A stretch of DNA of 54,330 bases from Ceratorhiza oryzae-sativae (taxonomy: Eukaryota; Basidiomycota; Agaricomycetes; Cantharellales; Ceratobasidiaceae). The stretch spans positions 1 to 54,330 of the forward strand of contig JARWMV010000248.1 in assembly GCA_030998015.1 (NCBI GenBank). The letters run 5' to 3'. The notes under the pieces were generated by a model. It was given only the letters and a program-made list of their open reading frames with translations. It had not been told where the DNA came from and searched no databases. The translations under genes were made by a program, and so were the position numbers. Positions 10,492 through 22,428 of the stretch are shown here, in pieces; position 1 is the stretch's first letter, and the number at the start of each line of letters is the position of its first letter.

Positions 10492-12651
10492 AATCTCATC
10501 CACGTATTGTAAACGGAATAAGGTGGATGAAAGATCAAACCTCCCAAAACACCCCTTTATTGATGCCTCGGCGCAACCTACGTATCACTTTGCCAAACGA
10601 ATCTGCCCATTAGGAAAACTGAATGGCAAGATGACATGTCAGGTCGTACCAGTGCAGCGCTCGTTCGTGATGCTAGTGGCCCCAAGGTACAAGTTATCTC
10701 TGGTCGAATTGGAAATTGACTCGTTACCTCGTGGTTTGTGATCGGCCGATCCTTTGGAGATGTGTAGCTTTAGCCGCTTGAAGGATTGCACTCATGAAAA
10801 GTCCGTAGGAATACGTGTAACCTGTGGCTAAGAAAACCTCCGCCAATGTTTCTTGACATATGCTTAAGAGACTTGGTAAGGTATGAGGCAGATATCTGTT
10901 TAACATCGCTTGGGCTGATATAAAAAATGTCAGCATGGCGCCCCATCGTGATCGCCAGAGCAATCTGAGAATAAGAAATAGAAACGACTAGTGGGTAGGA
11001 ATGTTGAATTTACAATCATATGCGTGTATGTATGCGCATATTTGTTTCTGTTTCGTATCCCCCTCCCTGATATCATGCGCGAGTTCGCGGGAAACCCCTT
11101 TTCTCCTTCCTTAGTTCTCTACCTTCGTAGTTGAGCTAAGGTATCGTATTTTCTTTCTCTCCTCATGTATCCTATTCACACTGTACTCTGTAGTACGATT
11201 TGTATCTTAGGTACAGTATATATAGTTCTCTACCTTCGTAGTTGAGCTAAGTACGATTTGTATCTTAGCCACGAGAAACCTCCCTGCGTGAGAAGGAAGC
11301 CATGTCGATCCAAGCAAGCCGCCTTGAAGCTTGAGGTCGAGATGGGGTGACGGTGAGGCTTGGGAGCGGAATGGCTGAAAGCTTGAGCGCGCGGGTTTAT
11401 AATGAAATAGATACACGTAACTGGCTACACTACAATTAAATCATTTAAAGAAACCTTTGGGTTTTCATATGCCACTCAAGCCTCCGGTGCTTCTGTTAGC
11501 CAACCCAGAGCATATAATCAAAACCTTTCAGATTGCAGACTTCAAATAATATGGTACTTCTGGTCAAAACTCAGGCTGACTCGATTCCATTACTTCTTTT
11601 CAGGACCATATTCTTATTTGGTAAAATTTGGGGCAGCGCAATCCGGTTTCAGCCCCTGTGACGACAATCACACAAGATAATGACCACATGCCAGCCATGG
11701 GGGTGACTGGGGGTATACCCGGGGGTTGGTTATGTATGCTTGGTTGTGTTATCTCCCCGACAGCTCGCATCCACCTCTCTACGGGCGAGCTCCATGGTCT
11801 TCACCAAAAGCTCAACGGTGGGCTGAACGTCACCGATGATCGACGGGCTAGGGGACCTGATCTTAGAGATGTAAGCTATGCTGAGGAAGGAGAGGCCGAA
11901 GAGTCTAAGCCCTTCACAATGGAGTACGGCAAGCTGGCTGGACTCGAACTCCAACAATTACTATACCAGCACAGGTAGAATCGCAGCGAAACATGTGAAT
12001 ATCAGATCGGTGTCCTCTGCCCTGTTCCACGTATATGTGAATGTATTCAATCCACAGGCTAGTAGTTTTCGAGGGTATCTCATGATCAATTGTATACTAC
12101 ATAATCGGGGAAATTCGGGTGCCCACCTGCGTGAAGATTCGTCGAGATAGCCTGCCGAATTACCGCATAACTAGTCTTGGGACGGCGCTCTACCTTTCAA
12201 TGACAAATTAAAAATGCGAGCGCTGCAGCCATATGCGAAGATACGATCACTATGAGGTAGTTGCAAGTATCCCGATTCTAAATTATCGCATATTACTCGA
12301 CTCCTACTGTAAATGGATTTTTGGTGATTTTGTTTCTAGGGGAAAAGGCAACATTACCGGCCGACGTCGGTCCTACTAAGATTTTCATAGCCCCAGCGGG
12401 GGCCGAGTAGAACTATCCAAGTTAGACTGTGAGTGGGACTGGAAGCACTAAGCACCATACTTGATTTTCCGCTTTTTGCTACGGATCGTGAGAAGAGGTG
12501 GTGCAAGCACTATTTGAAACCAAATTCCTCAAGCGCCGAGCGACTAGCTGGGGTTCTTAAAGGGTCCGCCGATGCATCGGCCGGTCCGGCACATTTTGTT
12601 GACTCGAGCCTCATTCGCTGGCACTCAACTTCTACCCAGTTTTGCTTCGAA
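10492..12651. other. Intergenic, no recognised gene; contains a duplicated block
   Basis: Open frames at 10724-10936 (minus), 11628-11978 (plus) and 11730-11957 (minus) have no recognisable family. The minus frame at 11730-11957 has a helix-like stretch (VQPTVELLVKTMELARREVD) that might be a gene relic. A duplicated block lies at 11112-11268, listed separately. The end adjacent to 12652 is expected to contain the aspartate kinase promoter. Confidence 0.4.
11112..11268. repeat. Interleaved direct repeats
   Basis: A 29-bp unit beginning TAGTTCTCTACCTTCGTAG occurs at 11112-11140 and again, identical, at 11223-11251. A second unit, TACGATTTGTATCTTAG, occurs at about 11194-11210 and again at about 11252-11268, abutting the second copy of the first unit. 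This looks like a local tandem or template-switch duplication. No function is assigned. Confidence 0.75.
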
Positions 12652-14910
12652 ATGTCTCTGCTGCAGAATCCAGAATCTAAAAATGCGCGCTGGGTTATCC
12701 AGAAGTTTGGTGGAACAAGCGTTGGAAAGTTTGCTGCGAAAATTGCTGAAGAGGTCGTTCCGTGCGTATCATGCTCTCATACCGTATGCAGGCTCTAGAA
12801 TCACCCCCCTCCTCTCCAAGCGTAGAGCATACCTCACAGAGGACAAGGTAGCCCTGGTTTGTTCTGCTCGATCTGGCTCAACAAAAGCCTTGGGAACGAC
12901 CAACCTGCTGCTCAAGGCGGCCGCTGAGGCGCTGCGACAACCGGCGACGGGCGGGCTTACTCCAACTCGAAGTCCATCGGTATCGAGCTCAAGTGGGCTT
13001 CCATGGAGCCCAACACCTCGACATATTTCTCACCCTCATACCCCATCCCATTCTCGCGCGGGATCTCCCGGGAGTGGCCTGGACAAATTAGCAGCACGCA
13101 CAGAATCGGGTTCCCCGCCGCGTGAGCCATCGTCACCTCAACATCACGTATCAAGCACTCCTGCGCCAATTTCGTTTGCTCGTACGGTCGATCTAATTCG
13201 GACTGAGCACATCGCTGCGGCTCGAGAGCTCATTCGTGATTCTGATTTGCTACGTGAACTTGAAGACGAGATTCTACGTGACTGCGAGGGTCTTCGCGCG
13301 TTTCTCGGTGCGGCGCAGCTTATTGAAGAGATCTCTGCCAGAAGCAAAGACAGCATCCTGGGTGTCGGAGAGCGATTGGCGTGCAAACTGGTTGCGACTG
13401 TACTGCGAGATCGAGTTAGTCGCTTACTTTCTTGATCTGGTCAGGCGCATTAATATTTTCGATAGGGGGTTGACGCAGAGTTCGTTTCACTCGAATCCAT
13501 CGTCCCAGCTTATGATGGAGATACGGATGGTAACAATGTACAACTAGATCAAGCATTTTACGACTCAGTAGCCAAGGCTGTGGGCGAACGCCTTGAGCAA
13601 TGTGGTCGTAGAGTTCCAGTCGTCACAGGTATGCCCATTGGTCCGATTAAGCTTGCTTACACTGATATCTTGTCTCTACTCATCAAAAAATTGGTTGCAT
13701 ATGACTGCCTCGGTTCTTGCTCATTACTTCATTCTCCACCTCGGTTGCGCCCATATGAACAGGATTCTTTGGCCCGGTTCCTGGATCTCTCCTTGCCCAG
13801 ATAGGTCGGGGTTACACAGACCTTCTGGCTGCACTCGCTGCTGTGGGCACTCACGCTCGCGAACTCCAGATATGGAAAGAGGTTGATGGAATATTCACAG
13901 CTGATCCCCGAAAGGTTAGTTCTTGACCTGACCCTTTCTGGCGACCTCTCATTTCGACCCGGAATGACAGGTTCCTACCGCTCGCTTACTTGAACGCATC
14001 TCACCCGACGAGGCCGCCGAGCTTACTTATTATGGCTCCGAAGTCATCCATCCATTTACGATGGCACAAGCCATTCGCGCGCACATCCCCATTCGTATCA
14101 AGAATGTCGAACGTCCCTCTGGTGATGGAACAGTCGTCGATCCAGACCCTGATGCTCTCGATGGAATCGTGCCTGATACACCCAAAAGCCGGGGTCCGGT
14201 TAACCTCCCGGGTGCCGGACCTGCCCATCCAGACACTCCAAACGGTAAATTCAATGGATACACCCCAAAATCATCAACGCAGAGGCTGCCGACGGCCGTC
14301 ACCATAAAAGAACACATCCTCGTTCTCAACGTCCGATCAAACCGCAAGACGCGTTCGCACGGATTCTTGGCACGCGTATTCGGTGCACTCGACAGGCACG
14401 GTGTGGTTGTGGATCTGATCTCCACAAGCGAGGTCCACGTTAGCATGGCGATCGCGGCCGAACCGATCTCGGTCGGGAATGCTCCCTCTGCGGTTACGCT
14501 TGGTGACGAAGATGGAGTCGTTGTCCCAGCCGGGACACCTCGGCCCATCGTGCGGGTCCTCCAGGAACTTCATGCAACGAAGACGTGCACACTCTCTGTT
14601 CATCCCGGCATGGCGATTCTGTCGCTGGTAGGCAGGCAGATGCGTCATAGTGTTGGTGTCGCTGGTCGGATGTTTGATACGCTTGCCAAGGGTGGGGTCA
14701 ATATCGAAATGATCTCGCAAGGAGCCAGTGAAATCAATATTAGTTGCGTTATCGAGGTGAGCCACATGTACTTGATTTGAGGAATTAGGCTGACGTTTTG
14801 GTTCCGAACAGGGGCGAGATGCTGTCAAGGCGTTAAACTTGATACACCAGGGACTCTTGCTGGTGAGAGGCGACGGAGTTGGGGGAAGGGGTGAGATATT
14901 AACGCTGTAG
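12652..14910 (+). CDS. HOM3: Aspartate kinase (aspartokinase), HOM3 type
   Basis: The enzyme phosphorylates L-aspartate with ATP, the first step towards threonine, methionine and isoleucine, in the cytosol. Start ATG at 12652, six exons, stop TAG 14908-14910. Visible landmarks are KFGGTSVGKFAAKIAEEVV at the N-terminus, VALVCSARSGSTKALGTTN, then VDAEFVSLESIVPAYDGDTD, GRRVPVVTGFFG, WKEVDGIFTADPRK and DEAAELTYYGSEVIHPFTMA. Two C-terminal ACT regulatory domains follow (ITIKEH-like LVLNVRSNRKTRSHGF, and LSLVGRQMRHSVGVAGRMF with NIEMISQGASEINIS). ACT domains normally give feedback inhibition by threonine. An insert of roughly 80 residues rich in Ser, Pro and His (about 12950-13170) splits the kinase domain after the KALGTTN region; length variation here is usual in fungi. 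The last exon ends with DAVKALNLIHQGLL and a short extension. Confidence 0.95.
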
Positions 14911-15593
14911 TGCGATGGAATATCCTAACGATAGGTCGACAGTTGGCCCATGGTTGTACTAGATGGTCACAGTGGTGAAGCTCATATTTGCTAGAACAGC
15001 TTGGATAAGGCAGACGAAAAATCTGTCATTTAGATTTCTCTGTAGACTGTTATTTAGCGGACAAAACTACTCTCAATTTCAAAATCAATCTTGCAGTGCA
15101 AATAAGAGATGTATGGCAAAAGTGGTAATGGCGGCATCGGCGGAACCAAGGTTTGATTACAACTTGACATTGCATGTGACAATGCTTTGTCGGGCGGCTT
15201 ACAGCACGACCTTGAGCTTTACAACGTCTTACAGCCAAAGTAAGCGCTAGCAATGGGGCGTTCGATTCCCCGATGCCAGTTTCACCCTCTGGGCCTTGCT
15301 ACAGCATCAGTGTAGAACAACCAACCCTGGCATTCATTTGGTTTAACCGATACACACCCTGTTCATGTATGGCGACGGTTTCGCTAACTATATAATGACA
15401 GCTCCTGGATCAGGACTGTTAAATAAATATCTCCTTGGCTGTCAATTAACCCGCTGTCTTTGATTGCTTGCAGTGCTCATTTATGAGTGGTTCCCGGGAC
15501 AGATAATTCTGACGAATATTTACCAATACTGCATTATAGTTCTGTGTATTGAATAGATATATGTCCTGTGGCTATCGGTCGACTGCTATACCA
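14911..15593. other. Convergent intergenic spacer
   Basis: This lies between the 3' ends of aspartate kinase (plus) and ATG5 (minus), so it should hold both terminators. No gene is seen. A tRNA-like GTTCGATTCC at about 15261 lacks a matching T-stem and is rejected as a tRNA. Confidence 0.45.
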
Positions 15594-17045
15594 TCAATTC
15601 ATCATTCGACTGGCCCGATCTTGGTTTGGTGAAATCCCAATGCACACATTCACCCAACCATCTGCACCGGCCATGCAAGCACCTAGCCATGGAATCTCCG
15701 TCTCGGGAGGAGGAACTACGCCTTGCACCAGAGCAAACGATAGGTTCTGGTATCGAATATAAATCCAAAAGTCGATGGGTTAAAAGAAAGAAATCGCAAC
15801 TCACTTTTGCACCGTCTCCGCCGAATAATAGAGGCATAACGTTCCTGAGGTGTTCTCCAAGAGTTAGGGGTGTGCCCACTATGTGAATAGTTGGTTAGTG
15901 TAAACTGATAGAACAGAAAGCTGTCGTTTTCATACTCGAATTTGTTGGGGGCACTGGGTCTTGGAGAACTGGTCCATCTGGAAGGTATATTCGCATAGGG
16001 ATGGAGCGAACCGCTTGCGCCGCGTTTTGTTCGGACGGTTCTACGATATGACGGTATGTTCAACGACGGTCTGCCATGCATGGGTCGTCTGACATACCCG
16101 TGGAAGCAGGTCGATGCAATGTCGAGGACGAATGATGGCCGAGCTGGGGGGAGGTTACACTGCCAGGCGTGCTAGTTGGGAATATCTTTCCAGCAATTTT
16201 CCAGAAATCATCAAAGTTGTCTACGCGTTCGTACGAAAAATCAAGTGAGGAAAATCATGTCCGGTTCCTGAAAACAGAAAAACATACGATCTTTCACACC
16301 ATCCCATATCCCATCTTGATCCGCCTTCCTCAACGCGGTCACCCGTTTCGTGTTGCCCCATCGTACAAAGTCACCCTCTTTCAACTGGCCCATAAACGCG
16401 GCTTTGCACGCGTCGACGCTGGGTCCGAGTAATAGTTTCTCCGTTGGGGCGCTCGCCAGGTGCAAAATCAACTTGAGCGGCTGCGCGCGAGGTTTGGGGC
16501 CCGTTGTCCAACTCATCCCACCAACGCCGTTTCCACTGCTGTTACCAGAGAGCAGGGATTCGCGGTGTGCGGCGAGGGAACGCACGCCCAGGTGATGATC
16601 GTAGAGGAGCCCGAGAGGCCAGTGCCATTTCATTGGAACCCCAGATTCAGCTTCCTCGAACCACCAGTCCTCCTCCTTTATTATGCCTGCAGCGGCTTCA
16701 TCAAGAACAAGGTCGGTTAGGTGCTTTCGGATGTCGGGAAGGAGCAGTGGCAAGTAAGAAATGCGAGGAGCTTGGATCTGTGGGCCAGGTTGGATCGTAA
16801 GTTTAAATTCCGCTTGCTCAAATGTCTTGAAGCCAAGTTTGGTTCTCCTTACTCACATAGTAGCTCTCGAGGTTCCTATCACTCCCCGCAGGCAACTCCT
16901 TCCCGTCAATCTTGATTTCAATAGGAACAGTACCTTCCCAGACAAGTCTCCTAAACAGCTGCGTTGAGGCGCCATATGATGGCTGGGGCGACATGCTGCT
17001 CTGTGCATGGTGGGGAAGAGAAGGCCGAAGAGAGTCGCGCTGCAT
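15594..17045 (-). CDS. ATG5: Autophagy protein 5 (ATG5)
   Basis: ATG5 is conjugated to ATG12 and, with ATG16, forms the E3-like complex that lipidates ATG8 on the growing autophagosome. Start is taken at ATG 17045, which has a strong context (gccaccATG); an in-frame ATG at 16994 (MSPQPSYG) is the alternative. Six exons; exon 1 ends at 16857, exon 2 is 16777-16288, and the stop is at 15596-15594. The N-terminal ubiquitin-like part reads LFRRLVWEGTVPIEIKI and ISYLPLLLPDIRKHLTDLV. The helical part has KWHWPLGLLYDHH, then PLKLILHLASAPTEKLLLGP and CKAAFMGQLKEGDFVRWGNT. The C-terminal part has RIYLPDGPVLQDPVPP, then TPLTLGEHLRNVMPLLFGGD and PPPETEIPWLGACMAGADGW. All frames join. The acceptor lysine for ATG12 should be in the KEGDFVRWGN region (likely the K of QLKEGDF). 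Confidence 0.95.
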
Positions 17046-17675
17046 GGTGGCTACAGACAGCACGTCGGTTGGTCACGTGGTTCTGCGGAACACTTATCGC
17101 GCGCCAATTTGTGTTGATAACCCCAGACACATAAGCGTCGGTTTCTGCTCAGTGTATCCACAAGATATGGCCGCCCGCAAATTCCAGTGTGAAGGTTTGC
17201 TTCGACATATCAATTCAATTGGGATTGTCTGATACAAGGGGTTCAATTATGTATTTACAGATTCACAACCTGTGTATGACACGCCCTAATAGCAGCACCA
17301 TGTGACTGCCATCCCCTCTTTCCCTCCAAGCCTGCCAGTAGTCTGTGCTACCTAAATCGCAAAAGCGTTGATCCGGTTCGGGCTTGGCTCATAACCTAAA
17401 AATTTCCTTTTTTAGTATCATGAAAGCGGAGTGCACACCAGGCACAACTTCAAAATATCCTATTATCGCAACTGCATGGAATATGGGTTACCAACCTCCG
17501 TGAGAATCCCGCGATGCCTGGAAAATATCAAAAGGTCGTGATGGCCCATGTCGTTGGGTCACAATGAGTGTCAATCGCCTCGTGTGATGGTGTGGTTGAG
17601 GATAGCTTTGATTTATGCCAGCTGGACGAAACCAGGATGTTGGCGAAAATTGTCGCCAGCCGCAAAGGATTCAGA
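17046..17675. other. Intergenic, upstream of ATG5
   Basis: No gene is recognised. This is the presumed ATG5 promoter side. Small open frames at 16912-17232 and 17548-17730 (plus) overlap or flank ATG5 exon 1 and have no family signature. Confidence 0.4.
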
Positions 17676-18008
17676 TTACAAAACCATGTGGCAGATCACC
17701 ACGCGTATGGGAAGCCCGAATGAACCATGACCGGAATATGCGACTCGCTCTGTGATAATTGGCGAGCCTAAAGTTGACAGGTTTGTCGACCCAGTAAACT
17801 CAGCCGGGCCGATGTAGGTGTTCAAAGTGCCAATTTCACAGCGATCATAAGAGTCGTCTGCCTGAATGAGCTGGGGTACAGGGCCGGGGTTTGAGGTGTG
17901 TGCATCCCAAGAGCTGACCAGTAGACAGTATGTCGCCAGCGTACGAACGATCCAGAGAAACGCTTGGATTCGTGATACGGAAACATTAATCACATAATTC
18001 GCGGCCAT
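17676..18008 (-). CDS. Hypothetical protein with hydrophobic N-terminus (doubtful)
   Basis: An ATG at 18008 opens a frame of 110 codons. The N-terminus has a hydrophobic segment (IQAFLWIVRTLATYCLLV) that could be a signal peptide or anchor, followed by a polar stretch containing ADDSYDRCEIGTLNTYIGP and a Gly-rich end. The frame may continue through an intron beginning near 17700, but I could not find a convincing next exon. I do not recognise a family. It lies between ATG5 and the WW-domain gene, both on the same strand. It may be a short secreted protein, the first exon of a decayed gene, or chance. Confidence 0.3.
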   Translation of the reverse strand: MAANYVINVSVSRIQAFLWIVRTLATYCLLVSSWDAHTSNPGPVPQLIQADDSYDRCEIGTLNTYIGPAEFTGSTNLSTLGSPIITERVAYSGHGSFGLPIRVVICHMVL

Positions 18009-18191
18009 ACGCCATGAGGCTAACCACGGCTGCTAGGGGAAAATACACAGAAGCATCCCTACGGATTATGGTACCCGACCCGCGTGCCAAATGACAGGCA
18101 TTCGCGAGACATAACTCTTAGGAGTCCTGGAGCTAGAATGGGAGGGGAAAACAAAACAGAGAAATTTTGACCGCGTGCGAAGCCCAGGTTT

Positions 18192-21100
18192 CTATCTACG
18201 AGATCCTGGCTGCTTGGTCTTTGGGCGGCGTGGTCGTTGCTGATGACCGTCATGAGGACCCTGTTCAGCGGCCGATAAGCGGGCCATAAGCGATAGCTCT
18301 CCTCCGCCCGGTTCCGTCATACGATCCAGCAACGAGTTCTTGCGAGGAGTCTCGGCGGCCTGGGAAGCTGACCTGAAGGAAAGATCGGTCATGCGCTTAC
18401 GAGCGTTTGACTGAGCCTAATCCAGTGGACAATCCAAGAAAAGACGCAAATCATCCAATCGTGAATTAGTGATCAGGATTTGGAGATTCCGATAATCGGT
18501 AAACCGATTGGTAGATCGAACGGGGTCGGGATCGGACAGGCAAACGTCAGCTGCACATCAAACCCACGGTACATGGCGAATACGTACATCTAAGCTGGCG
18601 TCAGTCGGATAACCGTCATACCCCAATCCTTGGTCCCTCGGGGGAGGCATACCAGTTGGAGGCTCTAAAGAAGCGGATTGTGGACGAGAAATCGACGGTG
18701 ACGGACGATGACCACCAGCACTGTTCATTGACAGAAATTCTATGGGCGCTGGTGGACGAGGAGGCAGACCCTCACGAGTAGCCATATGATTACTGTTTGC
18801 AAGCTCACGCTCAACGGCATCTCGTGGAATGAACGTGCGCTCAGGGCTGGGAACAAAGCCTGAAGTTGCTTGGCTATCCCCGTGTGCCTCCGTGCTGGGC
18901 TTGGCCCACAAACGTATTGGGCCATCACGGGGAACATCACCACTCCCCGGGCGCCAGGCATCTCCCTAATTAAGCTGTCTCAGTTTGGAGCCAATAAACG
19001 GACAGGCTATACATACTTTACTTCGCCCACCTCTAAACTCTCCCCCATTGCGATTGAACGAATTCGGCCCCCATCGACCACGGCTATTCTGGCGATAATG
19101 GGGTCGTCCTTCAGAGGTCTTCAAGTCGGTCAGCCCAAGAACAACATTTCGCTAAAAGCGAAAAACACGCACCAGGGGTGCGTTTTCACCAATCGAGGTG
19201 TCCCCTAACCTAACAGCAAGGGGAGCGCTGGAGTCATCAGATTGATGAGAAGGCGAATCCGCTCCAATTTTCACGTGCGCCTCGGTAAGCGGAACAGATC
19301 CCTCCTTCACTGCCTTCAATTCGGGGGATTTGATCGAGGTGATTTCGGTGTCAGGCTTCAACGAAGCATCGGTCACAGGGGCTTGCAGAGAGGTGATGGG
19401 ACCAGGACCAGCCATGTTAGGCATGGCTCCAAAACGTGATTTGTGTCGGTTGGAGCCCGGCGCTGCCCGGACAAGCTGGGAAGCAATATCCTTGGCACGG
19501 GCCCGTGCAGCCTCCGGGTCAACAGGAACGTGGGGCGCAGGGATCGCGGGAACGGCAGGGTTGGGCAAAGGATTGAAAGAAATGATAGGGGATTGAGGTT
19601 TCGGGTGCTGAACCGGGGAACGATGTGGAGCCTTGCGAGCTTGATAGAAAGATGTCAAGATATTGAGCGAAAATTTTCCTACCCACACTCACCAAGTTCA
19701 TGATCATCGCGACTAAAGGCAACAACTTCTGCACCATCGTCCACACGTCGGCGCTTCCTCACGTCCTCACTGTCTATAGGCGCCGCTCCCTGCTCATCAC
19801 CCAACGGCTCCGACCAGTTTTGGGGGCCACGGCCACGACGCTCTTCACGGTCGCGACGCTGGAAGTTTGCCCATCCCGGAAGAGGCTCAGGTCGGACCAG
19901 CGGCTCGGCATCGACTTCCATATCCGCGGGAAGCGTTGGGTGTCCTTGACGAAGCATCCATTCCCGCTCTCCAGGAGGGTAGGAACGTTTGGCGTCTGGA
20001 GAAATCGGACGCGCATACGGAGCCGGTCCTCCACGCCCCCCTTCAAACAAAGGATCTTCATCAGAAGGATGTTGACGATCAGGGTATTCGTTCCTCCGCC
20101 GTTTATCACGACCGTTATCGTCTTGTCTCCGTCCGTCGTAGCGCCCTTCTTCATGCGGTGGCGCAGGAACTTCGACTCGCTCCCATGCATGGGATGAACG
20201 CTCCTCGTGCTGGCGGCCGCGCTGGTTGGAGTCGCGTGAACGTGTCACCTCGTGACGTTGTGGCCCCGAGGCCATCATGTTTCGATTCCCAGGGATGAAC
20301 TCATTCTCGGGAGGCGAAGGTCGATGTTCGTGTCCAGGTGGAGAGCGCTCGCGACGGTGGTGAGGATTGGATGAACGCTGGTTGCGGTTATATCCTCCGC
20401 GAGAATCGAAGGTGGGGTCATGGCGAGGGAGCGGCGCGTCATTACGAAGAGCATGCGGGGAAAGATGGGGCGAATTCATTGGCACATCTGGCTGCGCCGG
20501 ACCCATGCGAGGGCGCGGTCCTTCAGCACGTGCATGGAACCGGTCCACTCTCGAGGGGTGCACGTCCGGGTAAATCGGCTCATCAACCGCTGGAGAGAAT
20601 ATTTCTTCCTCCGGCCCAAGTGGAGTCCCGAGTCCTGACCGATGGCGAGCTGGAATGTCGAGGTCTGTGTGTCGTCCGCGAGAAGATGGGCGAATGTCGC
20701 GGCCTCGATATTCTTCTGCTCGAGGATCTGCGAATTCACCGTTGGCATAACGTTGAACGAGTCCAGCGAACCGTTCACCTCTAGGGCCCCTGCCAGAATC
20801 TCTGCCCTTGGGGAGGTCCGCATCGCTACGCGTTCTACCGAGTTCCGGACGAGAGCGAGGTTCAACATTCCCCCGTTCGTCAGGAGGACGCTCAAAGTTC
20901 CTGTTAGGTCCATGAGGGCGGGGAGAAATGGACCGACGACCGTCTGCGTGATAAGCAATCGCATCAGTTGATGTTATTAAGACCAGACGATCAGAAAAGC
21001 AAGCAAAGAAAACGAGCACGATTCGGGAGCTCTGAGCTTGGACTTACATTGATTAGGCAGAATTGCATCGGAACGCATGCCTCCTCGGCGGGGCGGCGAG

Positions 21101-22428
21101 TCACTTCGTCCTAAGCTCGGAGTTCCAGTAAGTGTCTAGTAATAACCAATCACACGAGCCCGAAGTAGAACATACGCATCGTGTGCTTAGGAGGCACTGT
21201 ATCATGCTCAGGGGGAGGGGAATAGCGACTCCTGCCTCGTGCATCGTGCGTATCATCGTATTGTTTGGAGCGCTTAGAACCCACAGCCCTCGGCGCTTGC
21301 AATATGCCGGTCCTGGCACCCCGCGAAGAGCGCTCGTCGATCTCTGGCTCAGGCGAATAGTGATCTCGTATCTGGGGAGGCGGAGTCTGGTTTCTGCCTC
21401 CACGTCGATCCCAAACTTCGCGTCGAGTCCTTTGTGTGAGTTCCGCTCGACCGCTTTCTTGCCGACCGCTAGCGACTGAATCGTTGTGTGGTTCAGTCCT
21501 CGAGTCGTTGCCGCTCCTGGCGAGACCGCGAGCAGGACTCATTCCACGACGTGGAAGTAGCATGGCCCCAGGACTGAGAGAACGAGGTCGTGGTGGCTGC
21601 TGCTGCTGTTGCTGTCTGGAATCCGCACGCCCGCGCCGAGCATCTTCTTGATGATTTATTCGTTGTGAAGGAGATTTGGCCCTTGGCGGCGGCGGAGTCG
21701 AGGTCCTGTGATTTTTTTGATGACGACCAGACGCCGAGTTTTCTGGCCAGGCCGTACGACTCTGCGAGGCAAGAAATGCGAAAACGACAAGAAGAAAAGA
21801 AAGGATGAGGCCGTGGGGTCGCGCGAATCCGGAGGTGAACCGATCTCACCGACGGGGCGTTACGAGTTGACAACGAGTGAAGTATTCCCTGTGGCGGTGG
21901 GCCCTCGCCTTCCCAAGAGAACTTGGAATCAAGCCTGGCGTCGTCGCGCGTGGGCTTCTTGATTTGCGATGCGCAAAGTGCGGTGTGGTAATAATACACG
22001 GTCAGTTCCGAGTAACGTACTTCCCAATTCGGGGGTAAATCGCTCGATGCAGAACCAGGCGGAGACCCAGACCTAGGAGCTGGACGAGACATTGCGGCTG
22101 CTTTGATCGTCTCTCTGGAGCGCCCGCCATAGACAACTGTGTGCGGTTTAGGAGGAAGATGAGGAAACCCAGGAGCAGAAGATTGAGACGAAAGACTGTT
22201 CGAATGGTTCTTGTTCGGAGAACTCTCCGCTTCTCGGACAATTTCAGGCGTTGGCTCACGAAGGGGGGCATCTTCGTTGTGATGCTCCGCGACGCAATCG
22301 GTTTGCAGCATCTCCTCTTCATCGCCTAACGAGATGGTGTCGACGGCATCAGCATCTTCGTCACCGCCCATGTGGTTTCGAAGGTCCTCTTCGCCCCAAT
22401 CCAACTCTTCTTCATCCCTAAATGACAT
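18192..22428 (-). CDS. Large WW-domain protein, otherwise disordered (Arg/Ser/Pro-rich)
   Basis: Start ATG 22428 (MSFRDEEELDWGEEDLRNH), eight exons, stop 18194-18192, roughly 1,150 residues. An acidic N-terminus is followed by one WW domain at about residues 131-159 (LPPNWEVRYSELTVYYYH, then SQIKKP). The second signature tryptophan is replaced by Ile in the SQ-x-x-x-P context. Then comes a long region rich in Arg, Ser, Pro and Gly, with a short Gln run, RSLSPG, RRERSPPG and similar pieces, and a bipartite basic stretch RKRRRVDDG. An RG-rich segment (GGEFRGGRSK) and a conserved-looking C-terminus (KNSLLDRMTEPGGGELSLMA) end it. The composition resembles nuclear RNA-processing factors, so a role in splicing or transcription is inferred only from that and the WW domain. 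I cannot name an orthologue. Confidence 0.8.

Noticed and set aside
15240..15290. tRNA-like T-loop GTTCGATTCC
   Set aside because: The bases flanking the loop do not form a T-stem, and no D-arm, anticodon arm or acceptor stem can be drawn upstream.
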